Assembly: GCA_030697205.1 (NCBI GenBank)
Contig: JAUYQP010000018.1
Span: 1-53,003 of the forward strand
From: Mycobacteriales bacterium
Lineage (GTDB): Bacteria; Actinomycetota; Actinomycetes; Mycobacteriales; SCTD01
DNA length: 53,003 nt
Reading direction: 5' to 3'
Position numbers and translations under genes: made by a program. The notes under the pieces are model-generated. The model saw only the letters and a program-made list of their open reading frames with translations, searched no databases and had not been told where the DNA came from. Shown piece by piece: positions 32,711-41,030 of this stretch. Within the stretch, counting starts at the first letter, position 1, and the number at the start of each line of letters is the position of its first letter.

Positions 32711-34725
32711 TCGGTCACCTCGCTCAGCAGGGATTGAATCTCTGCCTCCAACTGCTTGATGTCAGCGTCGATCTCAGCCAAGGGTCGGGGCGGCGAGTAG
32801 ACGTAGAAGTAGCGAGTGAAGGGGATCTCGTATCCGACCTTGGTCTTGTCCTCATCCACCCAGGCGTCTGGGACATGCGCCAGAACCTCACGCCGCGTGT
32901 AGTCGCTGAGATCGTCCCCCAGCGGGACGTTCTCGTAGTCCCTCAGATCGGTGTCGGGAAGAGCCTGGCCCTTGCTGTCGGTCTGCAACTCCCCCTCCGG
33001 GTCGGGGACGGAGACGGCATCGCGGATCGCCTTGTCCACCTTGGCGTCGCGGGTGACCCCCGCGTTCACGAACGCCTGGTTGACGAGGGTGGTCATGTCC
33101 TTCGCGCTGGCGGTCGCGGTGCCCAGCAACGACCGCATCACCTCCATGACGGCTTGCTGCTGGCGTTCGGCCTCATGCAGGGCCGCTTTGGGGTCGCCCG
33201 CGCCCTTCGCGGGCACCCTGAGCGCCCGGTACGCCTTGGACTCGGTGAAGGCCGCGACGGTGCCGTCACTGACCTCGAACCGGAGTCGCAGAGGTCGTTC
33301 GACGGTGATGCGCTGGTAGCCGAAGTCGGTCGTGTTGAACACCTTCACCCGAGGGTGACCCTCGACGGCGAGGGTGAGGGCGTCGGAGTAGAGGTTGGTG
33401 ATGGTGTCGATCTGGTCGGGGGTGACCTCGCGGCGCTTGTTGCCAAGGCTCTTACGCATCTTGACGTACATCTCGCGGGCGTCGATGAGCGCGACCTTGC
33501 CCTTGCGCTCGGTGCTCTTGCGGTTGGAGAGAACCCAGAAGTAGGTGGAGATGCCGGTGTTGTAGAACAACTGCTCGGGTAAGGCGACGATGCCTTCGAG
33601 CCAGTCGTTCTCCAAGATCCAGCGTCGGATCTCGCTCTCGCCGGACCCCGCTGCGCCGGTGAACAGTGGGCTGCCGTTGAAGACGATGGCGAGCCGGGAG
33701 CCACCCTGCTCGACCGGCTTCATCTTGGAGATCATGTGCTGCAAGAACAGGAACGAGCCGTCGTTGATGCGCGGCAATCCAGCACCGAAGCGGCCCTTGA
33801 AACCGAGCGTCTGGTGCTCAGCCTCGACCTCCTCCTTGACCTTCTTCCATTCCACACCGAACGGTGGGTTGGCGAGCATGTAGTCGAACTTCTCGTCCGG
33901 CAGCCCGTCCGTGGAGAAGGAGTTGCCGAGCACGATGTGCGTCGGGTCGTGGCCGGTGAGCAGCATGTCCGACCGGCAGATGGCCCATGTCTCGGGATTG
34001 AGTTCCTGGCCGAAGACTTCGAGGTTGGACTGCGGGTTGAGGTCGCGCATGTAGGACTCAGCCACCGTGAGCATCCCGCCGGTCCCACACGCCGGGTCGT
34101 AGAGCGTCCTCACCGAGCCGGGCTTCCGCAGCACGTCGTCGTCCTCGTGCAGCAGCAGGTTCACCATGAGGCGGATGACCTCGCGGGGCGTGAAGTGCTC
34201 TCCCGCAGTCTCGTTGCTGGCCTCGGAGAACCTCCTGATGAGTTCTTCGAAGATGTAACCCATTGCGACGTTGGACACCGTGTCCAGCGAGACATCAAGG
34301 TCCGCAAACTTCGCCACCACCGGGTAGAGCAGACGGGCCTCGTTGAGGCGCTTGATGTGCTCCTCGAAGCCGTACTTCACGAGCACGTCGGCTGCGCCGG
34401 GCGAGAACCCTGCGATGTAGGTGCGGAGGTTCGCAGCGATGTGCTCGGGGTCGTCGAGGAGGCGCCGGAAGTCCAGCGGGCTGGTGTTGTAGAACGGCAC
34501 GCCTGCGACTCGCTCCAAGACCTTCGCCCGGTTGTGCAGCCCCTGCCGGTCAAGTTCCGCGTCCTTCGCCAGCACCGCAGCCTTGGTCGGGGCGAGCGTG
34601 GCGTCGAGGCGCCTGAGCACGGTGAGCGGCAAGATCACGCGCCCGTACTCGTGGGCCTTGTAGTCCCCCCGCAGCAAGTCAGCCACGGACCAGATGAAGC
34701 CAACCTTGTCCGAGAAGCCCTCCAT
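32707..34725 (-). CDS. hsdM: Type I DNA methyltransferase subunit M, HsdM, 672 aa
   Basis: The N-terminal helical HsdM domain (FIWSVADLLRGDYKAHEYGRVILPLTVLRRL) is followed by an N6-adenine methyltransferase fold with the AdoMet motif DPACGTGGMLT and the catalytic NPPFG in LANPPFGVEWKK. A C-terminal coiled coil (ADIKQLEAEIQSLLSEVTE) pairs with HsdS. First gene of the hsd operon. Protects host DNA and, with S and R, forms the restriction complex. Confidence 0.95.
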   Translation of the reverse strand: MEGFSDKVGFIWSVADLLRGDYKAHEYGRVILPLTVLRRLDATLAPTKAAVLAKDAELDRQGLHNRAKVLERVAGVPFYNTSPLDFRRLLDDPEHIAANLRTYIAGFSPGAADVLVKYGFEEHIKRLNEARLLYPVVAKFADLDVSLDTVSNVAMGYIFEELIRRFSEASNETAGEHFTPREVIRLMVNLLLHEDDDVLRKPGSVRTLYDPACGTGGMLTVAESYMRDLNPQSNLEVFGQELNPETWAICRSDMLLTGHDPTHIVLGNSFSTDGLPDEKFDYMLANPPFGVEWKKVKEEVEAEHQTLGFKGRFGAGLPRINDGSFLFLQHMISKMKPVEQGGSRLAIVFNGSPLFTGAAGSGESEIRRWILENDWLEGIVALPEQLFYNTGISTYFWVLSNRKSTERKGKVALIDAREMYVKMRKSLGNKRREVTPDQIDTITNLYSDALTLAVEGHPRVKVFNTTDFGYQRITVERPLRLRFEVSDGTVAAFTESKAYRALRVPAKGAGDPKAALHEAERQQQAVMEVMRSLLGTATASAKDMTTLVNQAFVNAGVTRDAKVDKAIRDAVSVPDPEGELQTDSKGQALPDTDLRDYENVPLGDDLSDYTRREVLAHVPDAWVDEDKTKVGYEIPFTRYFYVYSPPRPLAEIDADIKQLEAEIQSLLSEVTE

Positions 34726-34819
34726 GCTTCGGACGCTACCGATGCAGAGGGCTCGTCGGCGCGACTGCTGCCCCTACGGCTCTGGTGGCGTCGCATCCGA
34801 CACGGTGCCGCTCACCTCC

Positions 34820-35266
34820 TCAGCCAGGCAGCAGATCTTCCTGAGGAATCACCCGTGTGACGAACTGACCGTCCTCTTCACGTGCGACCAAGCCCTCCCA
34901 ACCACCACCTGGTCGCTCTTGCCATCGAAGGAGAAACCCGGCGAGCCACTTCCCGTCTACCCGCACCCGACAGGGCTTGGGCTGCGTGCTCGTTGAGGCG
35001 GACTCGTAGTCAGGGAAGCAGATGAGACAGGCTGCGCGGCCCTCTGACATCGCCGCGTGCGGCGATGAGGAGCGCGGTGCGTGGACTGTCAGGCCGCTGG
35101 CTGCTGCGTATGCCTGGCCCTCGATCAGGCCAGCGCACTTGGTGTTGCGGTGGAAGACGGAGCCGCCCGCTGTCGTGATGACCTGCCGAGGCAGTCCGGT
35201 CGGGGCAGTCTTGCAGTCAACGCACTGCCCAAGCAGAAGATCATGCTTGCAACGCGGCTCCGACAC
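34820..35266 (-). CDS. Hypothetical Cys-rich protein, 148 aa
   Basis: The N terminus CKHDLLLGQCVDCK looks like a metal-binding knuckle. A middle segment (SVFHRNTKCAGLIEGQAYAAASGL ... GRAACLICFPDY) resembles small H/C metal-binding modules seen after nuclease domains. The last part is beta-rich (CRVRVDGKWLAGFLLRW). There is no membrane segment. No named family. It lies between the second tyrosine recombinase and hsdM, same strand. Confidence 0.65.
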   Translation of the reverse strand: MSEPRCKHDLLLGQCVDCKTAPTGLPRQVITTAGGSVFHRNTKCAGLIEGQAYAAASGLTVHAPRSSSPHAAMSEGRAACLICFPDYESASTSTQPKPCRVRVDGKWLAGFLLRWQERPGGGWEGLVAREEDGQFVTRVIPQEDLLPG

Positions 35267-35278
35267 GGGCCGAGTATG

Positions 35279-36043
35279 TCAACGGCGTCGAGCGGGATCG
35301 TGCTCGGCAGTGAGCCGGGCGACGGCTTCGACGCCGGGTCGGGCGTACCGCTGCAAGGTCCGCAGGTTGACGTGGCGACTCTTCGCCATGAGCAACACCA
35401 ACGGCACGCCATCCTCGGACAGGTGGGTGATGGCGCTGTGCCGCAGTTGGTGGAGGGTGGACCCGCCGCTGGCACTGGTGAAGATCTCGGCGGCGCGCCG
35501 GTAGGAGAGCCGAGTATGTCCGGTGCCGGGGTCGAGGTCAGTCATGGCAACCGTCCGGCTGGGTGCGGGCGGGCGCGTGGTGAGGAAGAGAGGACCTCGG
35601 GTCCGTCCGGCGACCACCTTCGGAAGCAGCCGAGCGGTGCCGCTGGCGAAGTGCAGCACGTCGGTGTCGCCGCCCTTGCTGACGATGACGGCGCGACGGG
35701 CAGCGAGGTCCACGTCCTCGACGTTGAGTTGGAGCACTTCGTTGGCGCGGGCGGCGCTCTCGTACAGGAGCCGCCAGAGGCAGCGGTCGCGCACAGCGAT
35801 GTCGCGGTTGCTCAGCAGCCGGTCCAGGGTGTCGCGGTCCAGGGCCCTGCTGTGGTCCTCGGGGGCGCGGCGGCGTTCGAGGGCACGGGTGAGGTCGTCG
35901 CGCTCTGTGAGCCACTCGTGCCGAGCGGCGAAGGCCGAGAAGGAGCGCAGCGTGGCTACGTGCCGGTTCCATGAGTTGGCGGAGGCGTCCGGGTAGGCAG
36001 CGTGCAGAGCCTGGGCCAGGTCGCGGGTGCCGATGTCGGCCAA
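35279..36043 (-). CDS. Second tyrosine recombinase, 254 aa or longer
   Basis: The catalytic domain carries R in YESAARANEVLQLNVEDVDL, H-x-x-R in LHQLRHSAITHL, a second His/Arg box at MAKSRHVNLRTLQRY, and Tyr in that last motif. The annotated start is TTG 36043. The same frame continues upstream to about 36235 with a convincing SAM-like N-terminal domain (TEAFLRRNLAPGSRRIYRLTLAA) but no ATG or GTG. The gene therefore uses a rare start or lost its N terminus to a mutation. A 12-7-12 inverted repeat lies about 60 bp beyond that extended N terminus. It resembles XerC/D-like recombinases on mobile DNA. Confidence 0.8.
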   Translation of the reverse strand: MADIGTRDLAQALHAAYPDASANSWNRHVATLRSFSAFAARHEWLTERDDLTRALERRRAPEDHSRALDRDTLDRLLSNRDIAVRDRCLWRLLYESAARANEVLQLNVEDVDLAARRAVIVSKGGDTDVLHFASGTARLLPKVVAGRTRGPLFLTTRPPAPSRTVAMTDLDPGTGHTRLSYRRAAEIFTSASGGSTLHQLRHSAITHLSEDGVPLVLLMAKSRHVNLRTLQRYARPGVEAVARLTAEHDPARRR

Positions 36044-36293
36044 CCGGACGTTCTCGGGGAGGTGCGTCGCGACGGCGGCGAGGGTGAGCCGGTAGATCCG
36101 GCGGGAGCCAGGGGCGAGGTTGCGCCGCAGGAAGGCCTCCGTGGCCTGGTCCCACGTCGCGCTGGCGGTCGGGCTGGGGACAGCAGCAAGGGCCTTCGGC
36201 AGGGGTGGCTCCGTGAGGTCGCGGTAAACGTGTCGTTCCTGTGTTCAGGCTCGACCTGCGCCTACGCGGCGCTACGGAGAGTTAATGCCCGTC

Positions 36294-36324
36294 TTCCGCA
36301 GTAAACAAACTATTTACTGCGGAA
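36294..36324 (+). other. 12-7-12 inverted repeat, candidate recombination core site
   Basis: TTCCGCAGTAAA (36294-36305) and its exact reverse complement TTTACTGCGGAA (36313-36324) flank the 7-bp centre CAAACTA. Arm and spacer lengths match tyrosine-recombinase crossover sites (11-13 bp arms, 6-8 bp overlap). It is AT-rich in a GC-rich region and lies just upstream of the second tyrosine recombinase. It also follows the stop of 36333-36986 by 8 bp, so a terminator is the alternative, though no T run follows. Confidence 0.55.
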
Positions 36325-36332
36325 TGTGTGCT

Positions 36333-36986
36333 TCATCGGCTCGGTGGCGGCGCGTCGTCCTCGGTCGGATCTTCGCCAACGACCTCGGCCACGGGCGGTC
36401 CGGCGATCTCAAGTAAGCGGTCCGCGACTTGATCTGCCACCGTGGGACCCTCAATCCCAAGCCGCTGATCACGCTCGTCCCAGGGTTGGTCGGGTCCTTC
36501 GCCCGGAGATAGTCGACCTCCGAACTCTGGTGTGGCTTTGTGACGGCGCTCAACGATGTCCCGGATCTTGTCCTCGTCTTCCAGCCGCTCTCGCACAGCA
36601 CGGGTTCGGAGGGCTGCACGTCGCTCGTTACGGCTGGCCCAGTTGTCTCCGACCTCAAGCGAGTCGCGGACAATGGACGGGAGCGCCTTGACAACTCCGA
36701 AGGTGGCTGCGGAAAGCCCCCCGGCCAACCCCAGGAGGATGGTCAACTCAGACCCATACGAGATCTGCCCGACCGTCAACTCGTCCTCAGGTATGAGGCG
36801 GGATCGTCGTCGGGGTCGCCATTGGCTTGGGAGCGCCGCCTTCTCGTAGCCGGGCAGCACGGCAAGCGCGGTGAGTTCGTAGAGATCGTTCAGGTCCGTG
36901 ATGACGCCTGCTACCTCAAGAGCAGTGAGTTGGTCGCGTGCTTCGGGGAAGCGCACCCGCAGTCCTGGTTGGCGATCTCGCAGCAT
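36333..36986 (-). CDS. Hypothetical protein with one membrane helix, 217 aa
   Basis: Starts at ATG 36986. A helical N-terminal part (ALEVAGVITDLNDLYELTALAVLPGYEKAAL) precedes one hydrophobic segment at about 82-105 (LTILLGLAGGLSAATFGVVKAL). A charged coil rich in Arg/Glu follows (ASRNERRAALRTRAVRERLEDEDKIRDIVERRH), then an acidic Pro-rich end. It looks like a membrane-anchored coiled-coil protein, a common partner in defence islands. No family was recognised. Confidence 0.65.
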   Translation of the reverse strand: MLRDRQPGLRVRFPEARDQLTALEVAGVITDLNDLYELTALAVLPGYEKAALPSQWRPRRRSRLIPEDELTVGQISYGSELTILLGLAGGLSAATFGVVKALPSIVRDSLEVGDNWASRNERRAALRTRAVRERLEDEDKIRDIVERRHKATPEFGGRLSPGEGPDQPWDERDQRLGIEGPTVADQVADRLLEIAGPPVAEVVGEDPTEDDAPPPSR

Positions 36987-37100
36987 GTTCCGACCCGATC
37001 CCGTAGAGGTGGCTGGAACGCTATGAGCCGGAGGCCAGCGTTGGTAGCAACGACACCCCGGAACTGAGGTTGAACTGGCCCGCCAAGTGCGCGAAGCACC

Positions 37101-37679
37101 TCAGTGGCGTGGGGCTGGAAGTCGATGCCACACCGCACGCCAAGCAGCGGCACCGTCCTGATCGAGGGCCGGGGCTCGGATGACGCCTGTATGTCCGAGC
37201 GCAGGGGCGGCGAGGTCGCGCAGGGCGTCGTGGTAGGCACGCTGGCGCTGTCGTCCACCCTCACCGAAGCACTTTGCGTCCTTGGTGGCGCGGTAGCGGT
37301 CGGCTCTGGCCGAGGTCTGCGTGCAGAGGCCGATGTACTGCTCGCGGTCGAAGCCGAGCACCACGTTGTCTGGGTACATCGACAGCGTGATGAGCCGATG
37401 ACTGGTGAAGTGCTGGAACTCGTCCACCTCGACCAGCGTGCTGGTGGGCTCGTGGAAGTAGTCGTTGGGCAGCGCAGTGGTGCGGGCCTGGGCCAGCAGG
37501 CTCTCGTCGCCGCCCAGCGCGAGGAAGATCCGCCTGAGGGTGTCTATGGTGTTGGCAGCCGACTCGGGGAGGCCGAGGTGGCCGCGCTGGTTGAGCCAGT
37601 CGTGGCGACGCTGGTCGAGCACCACGCCGTCATGGAGCGCAGCCGCTTGGAACGCTGTCTGGCAGTCGCCTACCGGCAC
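37101..37679 (-). CDS. Putative restriction-endonuclease-fold protein, 192 aa
   Basis: The centre reads PTSTLVEVDEFQHFTSHRLITLSMYP, where E-x-D-E-x-Q-H-F resembles the catalytic strand of small PD-(D/E)xK-like nucleases (DUF7255-type). A helical part with conserved RQRAYHDALRDLAAPALG follows. GTG 37679 overlaps the ASCH gene stop by 10 bp, so the two are coupled. Together with ASCH and PIN-GNAT-EVE it forms a three-gene leftward unit. Nuclease function is inferred from the motif. Confidence 0.6.
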   Translation of the reverse strand: MPVGDCQTAFQAAALHDGVVLDQRRHDWLNQRGHLGLPESAANTIDTLRRIFLALGGDESLLAQARTTALPNDYFHEPTSTLVEVDEFQHFTSHRLITLSMYPDNVVLGFDREQYIGLCTQTSARADRYRATKDAKCFGEGGRQRQRAYHDALRDLAAPALGHTGVIRAPALDQDGAAAWRAVWHRLPAPRH

Positions 37680-38218
37680 GGCACTGGATCACCGTCTTCC
37701 CTCGGCTCGCTCGCCAGGGCCGGTAGTGCTGCTCGAACCCGAGCGAGCAGCCCACGACCAAGCCGTTCCGGCAGAGTGCGCCGAGGGTCTGGCTCCAACA
37801 GCGGGCCGATCCTAGCGAGGGCGTCGTCCCGCAGGTATTGGTAGGACTGTGGTGCGCGCAGGCCAGGGCTGAGTTCATCCAGCGTGAGGGGCTGAGCCCA
37901 AGACCGTGGGCGTCGCACCTTGATCGCGTAGGCGCTGTCAGTCCCGGTGAAGTAGTCCTCGTAGTTTTCGAGCCCGATGCCGCCAACCCGTCCATACGTG
38001 GTCCACAGGGCGGCGGGGAGGGCGCTTTCTACGCCAGCCACCTCGAAGGTGCCGACGACCCGCTGAACAGGCGACGTCGCGTAGATGACGACGTGCGACA
38101 CGTCGGATGCCAGCGAGGTGCGTCGGAACTCGACCTCCTTCGATCCGTCCAGGATGGCGGTGGCGTACTCGGGTTTGATCGAGAAGAGGGCTACGCGGCC
38201 AGTCGCTGTGTCAGCCAT
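37670..38218 (-). CDS. ASCH/PUA-like domain protein, 182 aa
   Basis: The start VALFSIKPEYATAILDGSKEVEFRRT is the classic opening of ASCH-type PUA domains (S-I-K-P-x-x-A-x-x-I-x-x-G-x-K-x-x-E-x-R-R). VVIYATSPVQRVVGTFEV and a Tyr-rich loop (NYEDYFTGTDSAYAIKV) follow. Such domains bind modified nucleotides or RNA. The ATG lies 28 bp inside the end of the PIN-GNAT-EVE gene, so both are co-translated. Confidence 0.8.
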   Translation of the reverse strand: MADTATGRVALFSIKPEYATAILDGSKEVEFRRTSLASDVSHVVIYATSPVQRVVGTFEVAGVESALPAALWTTYGRVGGIGLENYEDYFTGTDSAYAIKVRRPRSWAQPLTLDELSPGLRAPQSYQYLRDDALARIGPLLEPDPRRTLPERLGRGLLARVRAALPALASEPREDGDPVPCR

Positions 38219-39687
38219 GCCGTCCCTTCGGGTCGCGTCTTCTGGATCGTCTGGGGCCAGGCCCGCGCTGCTCCTGCGGCTTTGAGGTCCTCCAGCGTGA
38301 GGGGGTCGGCACGGAGAACCTTGGCTTGACGGAAGAGAACCACGAGCACCTCCTTGTGCTTCACCTGGGCCTGGATCTGGGCGTAGGTGTAGACCGTGCG
38401 GCGCCCGACGAGGGCAGCGATCTCGTCAGCGTTGCTGGAGGCGTGAATGGACTCGCAGACGCCGACCACAAAGACGGCCTTCTCGTCGCCACTGCGGTAG
38501 AAGAGCAGCGGGTCCCCTGGTCGGAGTTTCCTGGTGTTGGCGTGACAGATGTAGGCCTTCCGCAGTGCGTTGCCGAAGGGGTGTGTCGTGACCCCGGCAC
38601 TCAGGGGGAACAGCGCGGAGTCGAGGTGGGCGGGCTCTGCGTCTGGGAACAGCAGCCGGTGCCAGCGAGGCTCGATGGGCACGATGTGCGGAGTCGTGCC
38701 ACTGACCTTGAGTGCGGGAGGCCCAAAGACAACATGGAAGTCCAGGGCGTCGATTTCGCTCATCTCGGTGACCGAGGGATTGAGCCGCTTGTGGAGTACC
38801 AGTTCTCCCAGTGGAGAGCGCCTGTCGATCCTCGCGAACCCGAACGCTGCCAGAACATCGAGCAACTCGGAGTGCTTCTCGAAGACCGTGACGTACACCC
38901 CGGCAGGCCCGGACGTAGCGCACTGGTCGAACACTGCCTTGAGCAACAGTTCGCCGTACTTGTTGCCGCTGAACTCGTGGCTGACCTTGAAAGTGCTGAT
39001 CTTGAGGAGTGGGCCGGGGATGCCGTACTCGCCGTGCGGTTCGTCCTTGAGGAGACACACGGCGGCGAGATGACTGGTGTCCTCGCCAACGACGAGGGCG
39101 TCGCGCTGCTCCCTGCGGGCCCCCGCCAGCCACTTGTCGAAGCCGTCGTAGTCGCCCCGGAGCGTGTTCCAGATCGGGTCGCCGAGGTCGAGTTCATGAG
39201 CCTTGCGGCGCTGGACCGAGGGAGGCGGCTTCGGCAGCCGGACGAACAACCCCTCGATGGTGGCGATGGCGTCAGCGAGGCGAAGGACCCGGTCGTCGAT
39301 CCCAAGGCGGCGGGCCTTCTTGTGGATGCCGTCGTCTTGGGTGACGAGGAAGGCAACGGCGTCCGCCAGGACGGCGGCGAGCAGGTCTTGATCGACGGCC
39401 TCGTTGCTGCCGGGCTCGGGGTTGCCCAACAGGGCGACCTGGTGCGGCGTCCGTGCAGGAGGCCCATCGAGCATCGAGTACCGCTCGAACGACCGCTTGC
39501 GCAGGTCGCTTCGCGCCGCATCTGGGTCACGGTCACAGTCCGTCAGCGACGACGGGTGGAGCAGCAGGCGATGGCCACCCTCAGCCGCCAACTTCTGGAA
39601 GCGCAGGGCAAGGTCGTAGTCGTCCTCAACGTCCTTAGACAGTGGGTCGCTCTTGATCGCGACGTTGGTGTCCATGAGGAAGAGCAC
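38191..39687 (-). CDS. PIN - GNAT - EVE three-domain protein, 498 aa
   Basis: Residues 1-150 are a PIN nuclease domain: FLMDTNVAIKSD supplies the first Asp, NEAVDQDLLAAVLADAVAFLVTQDDGIHKKA the later acidic residues. Residues about 175-330 look like a GNAT acetyltransferase (GIPGPLLKISTFKVSHEFSGNKYGELLLKAVFDQC, then HSELLDVLAAFGFARI). Residues about 375-495 are EVE/ASCH-like (YICHANTRKLRPGDPLLFYRSGDEKAVFVVGVCESI, then VVLFRQAKVL). The chain joins an RNA-cleaving, an acetyl-transferring and a modified-base-reading module, and it overlaps an ASCH gene. A toxin or antiphage role is a reasonable inference; no target can be named. Confidence 0.8.
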   Translation of the reverse strand: MLFLMDTNVAIKSDPLSKDVEDDYDLALRFQKLAAEGGHRLLLHPSSLTDCDRDPDAARSDLRKRSFERYSMLDGPPARTPHQVALLGNPEPGSNEAVDQDLLAAVLADAVAFLVTQDDGIHKKARRLGIDDRVLRLADAIATIEGLFVRLPKPPPSVQRRKAHELDLGDPIWNTLRGDYDGFDKWLAGARREQRDALVVGEDTSHLAAVCLLKDEPHGEYGIPGPLLKISTFKVSHEFSGNKYGELLLKAVFDQCATSGPAGVYVTVFEKHSELLDVLAAFGFARIDRRSPLGELVLHKRLNPSVTEMSEIDALDFHVVFGPPALKVSGTTPHIVPIEPRWHRLLFPDAEPAHLDSALFPLSAGVTTHPFGNALRKAYICHANTRKLRPGDPLLFYRSGDEKAVFVVGVCESIHASSNADEIAALVGRRTVYTYAQIQAQVKHKEVLVVLFRQAKVLRADPLTLEDLKAAGAARAWPQTIQKTRPEGTAWLTQRLAA

Positions 39688-39740
39688 ACGTCAAAGCGTG
39701 CCTTAACGGCGCGGGCAAGACGTTCCGGCGCGCCGTCAGT

Positions 39741-39986
39741 TCAACACGGAGGCAGCAACTCGGCGGGCTGGACGCCGAGTCCCTGCGCGATGAGCACGAT
39801 CCGATCCAGGGTAGGTGCGACTTCCCCACGTTCGATGGCGCCCACGTAGCGGCGCCCCATGCCGAGTTGATTGGCCAGGTCTTCCTGGGAGACGCCGACC
39901 GCCTCGCGCTTCGCCCGCACAGCGGCGCCGAATCTCAGCCGGTAGTCGGTGTTCGGGGGCCTCGACTGACGACCCTGGGGCGGCAC
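39741..39986 (-). CDS. XRE-family regulator (controller-like), 81 aa
   Basis: A compact HTH_XRE: FGAAVRAKREAVGVSQEDLANQLGMGRRYVGAIERGEVAPTLDRIVLIAQGLGV. Length and layout resemble restriction-modification C proteins. It is divergent from a seven-gene cassette starting at 40123 and also lies upstream (same strand) of the PIN-GNAT-EVE gene. The spacer holds a nested dyad (40013-40050) that is its probable binding site. Confidence 0.85.
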   Translation of the reverse strand: MPPQGRQSRPPNTDYRLRFGAAVRAKREAVGVSQEDLANQLGMGRRYVGAIERGEVAPTLDRIVLIAQGLGVQPAELLPPC

Positions 39987-40012
39987 GCGACGAGCCTTTA
40001 GGTTCGCGCCTT

Positions 40013-40050
40013 CTCAAGCCACGCCATATATGGCCCGATAGTGGCTTGAG
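40013..40050 (+). promoter_or_regulatory. Nested dyads between the XRE regulator and the seven-gene cassette
   Basis: Outer arms CTCAAGCCAC (40013-40022) and GTGGCTTGAG (40041-40050) are exact reverse complements. Between them sits the self-complementary GCCATATATGGC (40023-40034). Placed 27 bp from the regulator start and 73 bp from the cassette start, this is the expected position for autoregulation and control of the cassette. Confidence 0.65.
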
Positions 40051-40122
40051 GTGCCTTCACACGGGGCACATCACGGGGCTGGCCGATCTCTCGGCCAAGG
40101 GCGATCCAGGGGGTACGCACGG

Positions 40123-40767
40123 GTGACCGGCTGGCTTCGCACACTCGACGGCGAAGACGTCTTCACAAGCGACGGCGAGTGGTACTGGTTCCAGTCCCAC
40201 CAAGGCTGGTTCCACTGCCCTGGCCTCACCCTCGCGCCGCCCAGCCCGCCGATGGACGTGCGGATGCGCGAGGAGGCGCGGCGACTGAGCACCGGCTGGC
40301 CGTCGCTGCGCAGCGCGCTGCTGCCGCGCAAGGGCGAGCACATCAGCGGCAAGGCCTGGGGCGCGTTCGCCTGGCTCTGCCGAGCCTTCCTGGTCTACGC
40401 CTGGGGCTGGGTGATCCTGCTTCACCTGCACGAGATCATCCCGGCAGGGGTTCGGTTCTTCTACGGCTTCTACAAGGGCGGCTCGCACCCCGGCGACTGG
40501 TGGACCCAGCAGCCCGACGACCCGAAGATCGCCGCGCTCGCGACGGCCTGCTTCATCGGCTCGCTCTTCGTCACCTACATCCTCTACATGCTGCGAGCCT
40601 GGGAGGTCGACGAGCACAAGGGCAACGCGATGGCTGCGGCAGCCGTGGCCTACAGCGCTTACCGGGGCCACCAACGCAACGAGCACACTCGGGATCGGCA
40701 GTTCGCCCAGGACATGGCTTCGGAACTCGACCGGCGGCACCACGGCGGTTACGGCGGGCTGCGATGA
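40123..40767 (+). CDS. Cassette gene 1: two-helix membrane protein, 214 aa
   Basis: GTG 40123 follows a GGGGGT purine run. The soluble N terminus (residues 1-75) is Trp-rich (DGEWYWFQSHQGWFHCPG), similar in feel to substrate-facing modules preceding DUF2510. Two hydrophobic segments follow at about 87-105 and 140-160, and the tail is basic and Ala-rich. The stop overlaps the next ATG (ATGA). No family was recognised; likely membrane component of the cassette. Confidence 0.7.
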   Translation: MTGWLRTLDGEDVFTSDGEWYWFQSHQGWFHCPGLTLAPPSPPMDVRMREEARRLSTGWPSLRSALLPRKGEHISGKAWGAFAWLCRAFLVYAWGWVILLHLHEIIPAGVRFFYGFYKGGSHPGDWWTQQPDDPKIAALATACFIGSLFVTYILYMLRAWEVDEHKGNAMAAAAVAYSAYRGHQRNEHTRDRQFAQDMASELDRRHHGGYGGLR

Positions 40768-41030
40768 GCATCAAGAACCTGCCCGACGACTTGCCTGTGC
40801 CGCCGGGCATGCGCTTCGTCGAGAGTCGGGACGACCGGACTACATCGCGTACCCGCTGGGACCTGGTTCCGTCCGACGCCCCCAACCCGCTCCCCGAGGT
40901 GAACACACCCGAGCAGTTGGCCCACGTCCGTGCCCTCTCGAAGCGGCTCATGGCGAACCACGGCCCTGACGCCCGAAACGAAGCCGGGCATCGCGACCCA
41001 ACCACCAGCCAGCAGGAGGAGCGGCCATGA
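40764..41030 (+). CDS. Cassette gene 2: small hypothetical protein, 88 aa
   Basis: ATG 40764 overlaps the previous stop, and its own stop overlaps the next ATG. It is hydrophilic, with the start MSIKNLPDDLPVPPGMRFVE and RTRWDLVPSDAPNPLPEVN. It has no Cys and no membrane segment. Unknown. Confidence 0.65.
   Translation: MSIKNLPDDLPVPPGMRFVESRDDRTTSRTRWDLVPSDAPNPLPEVNTPEQLAHVRALSKRLMANHGPDARNEAGHRDPTTSQQEERP

Noticed and set aside
31394-36043. Phase-variable HsdS switching by the nearby tyrosine recombinase
   Set aside because: No second or partial hsdS and no inverted repeats within hsdS were seen; the repeated TRDs are in direct orientation.
36911-37264. 117-aa minus-strand protein between two island genes
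   Set aside because: Overlaps both neighbours, no start signal and no recognisable pattern; cannot be supported, though a frameshifted remnant is possible.
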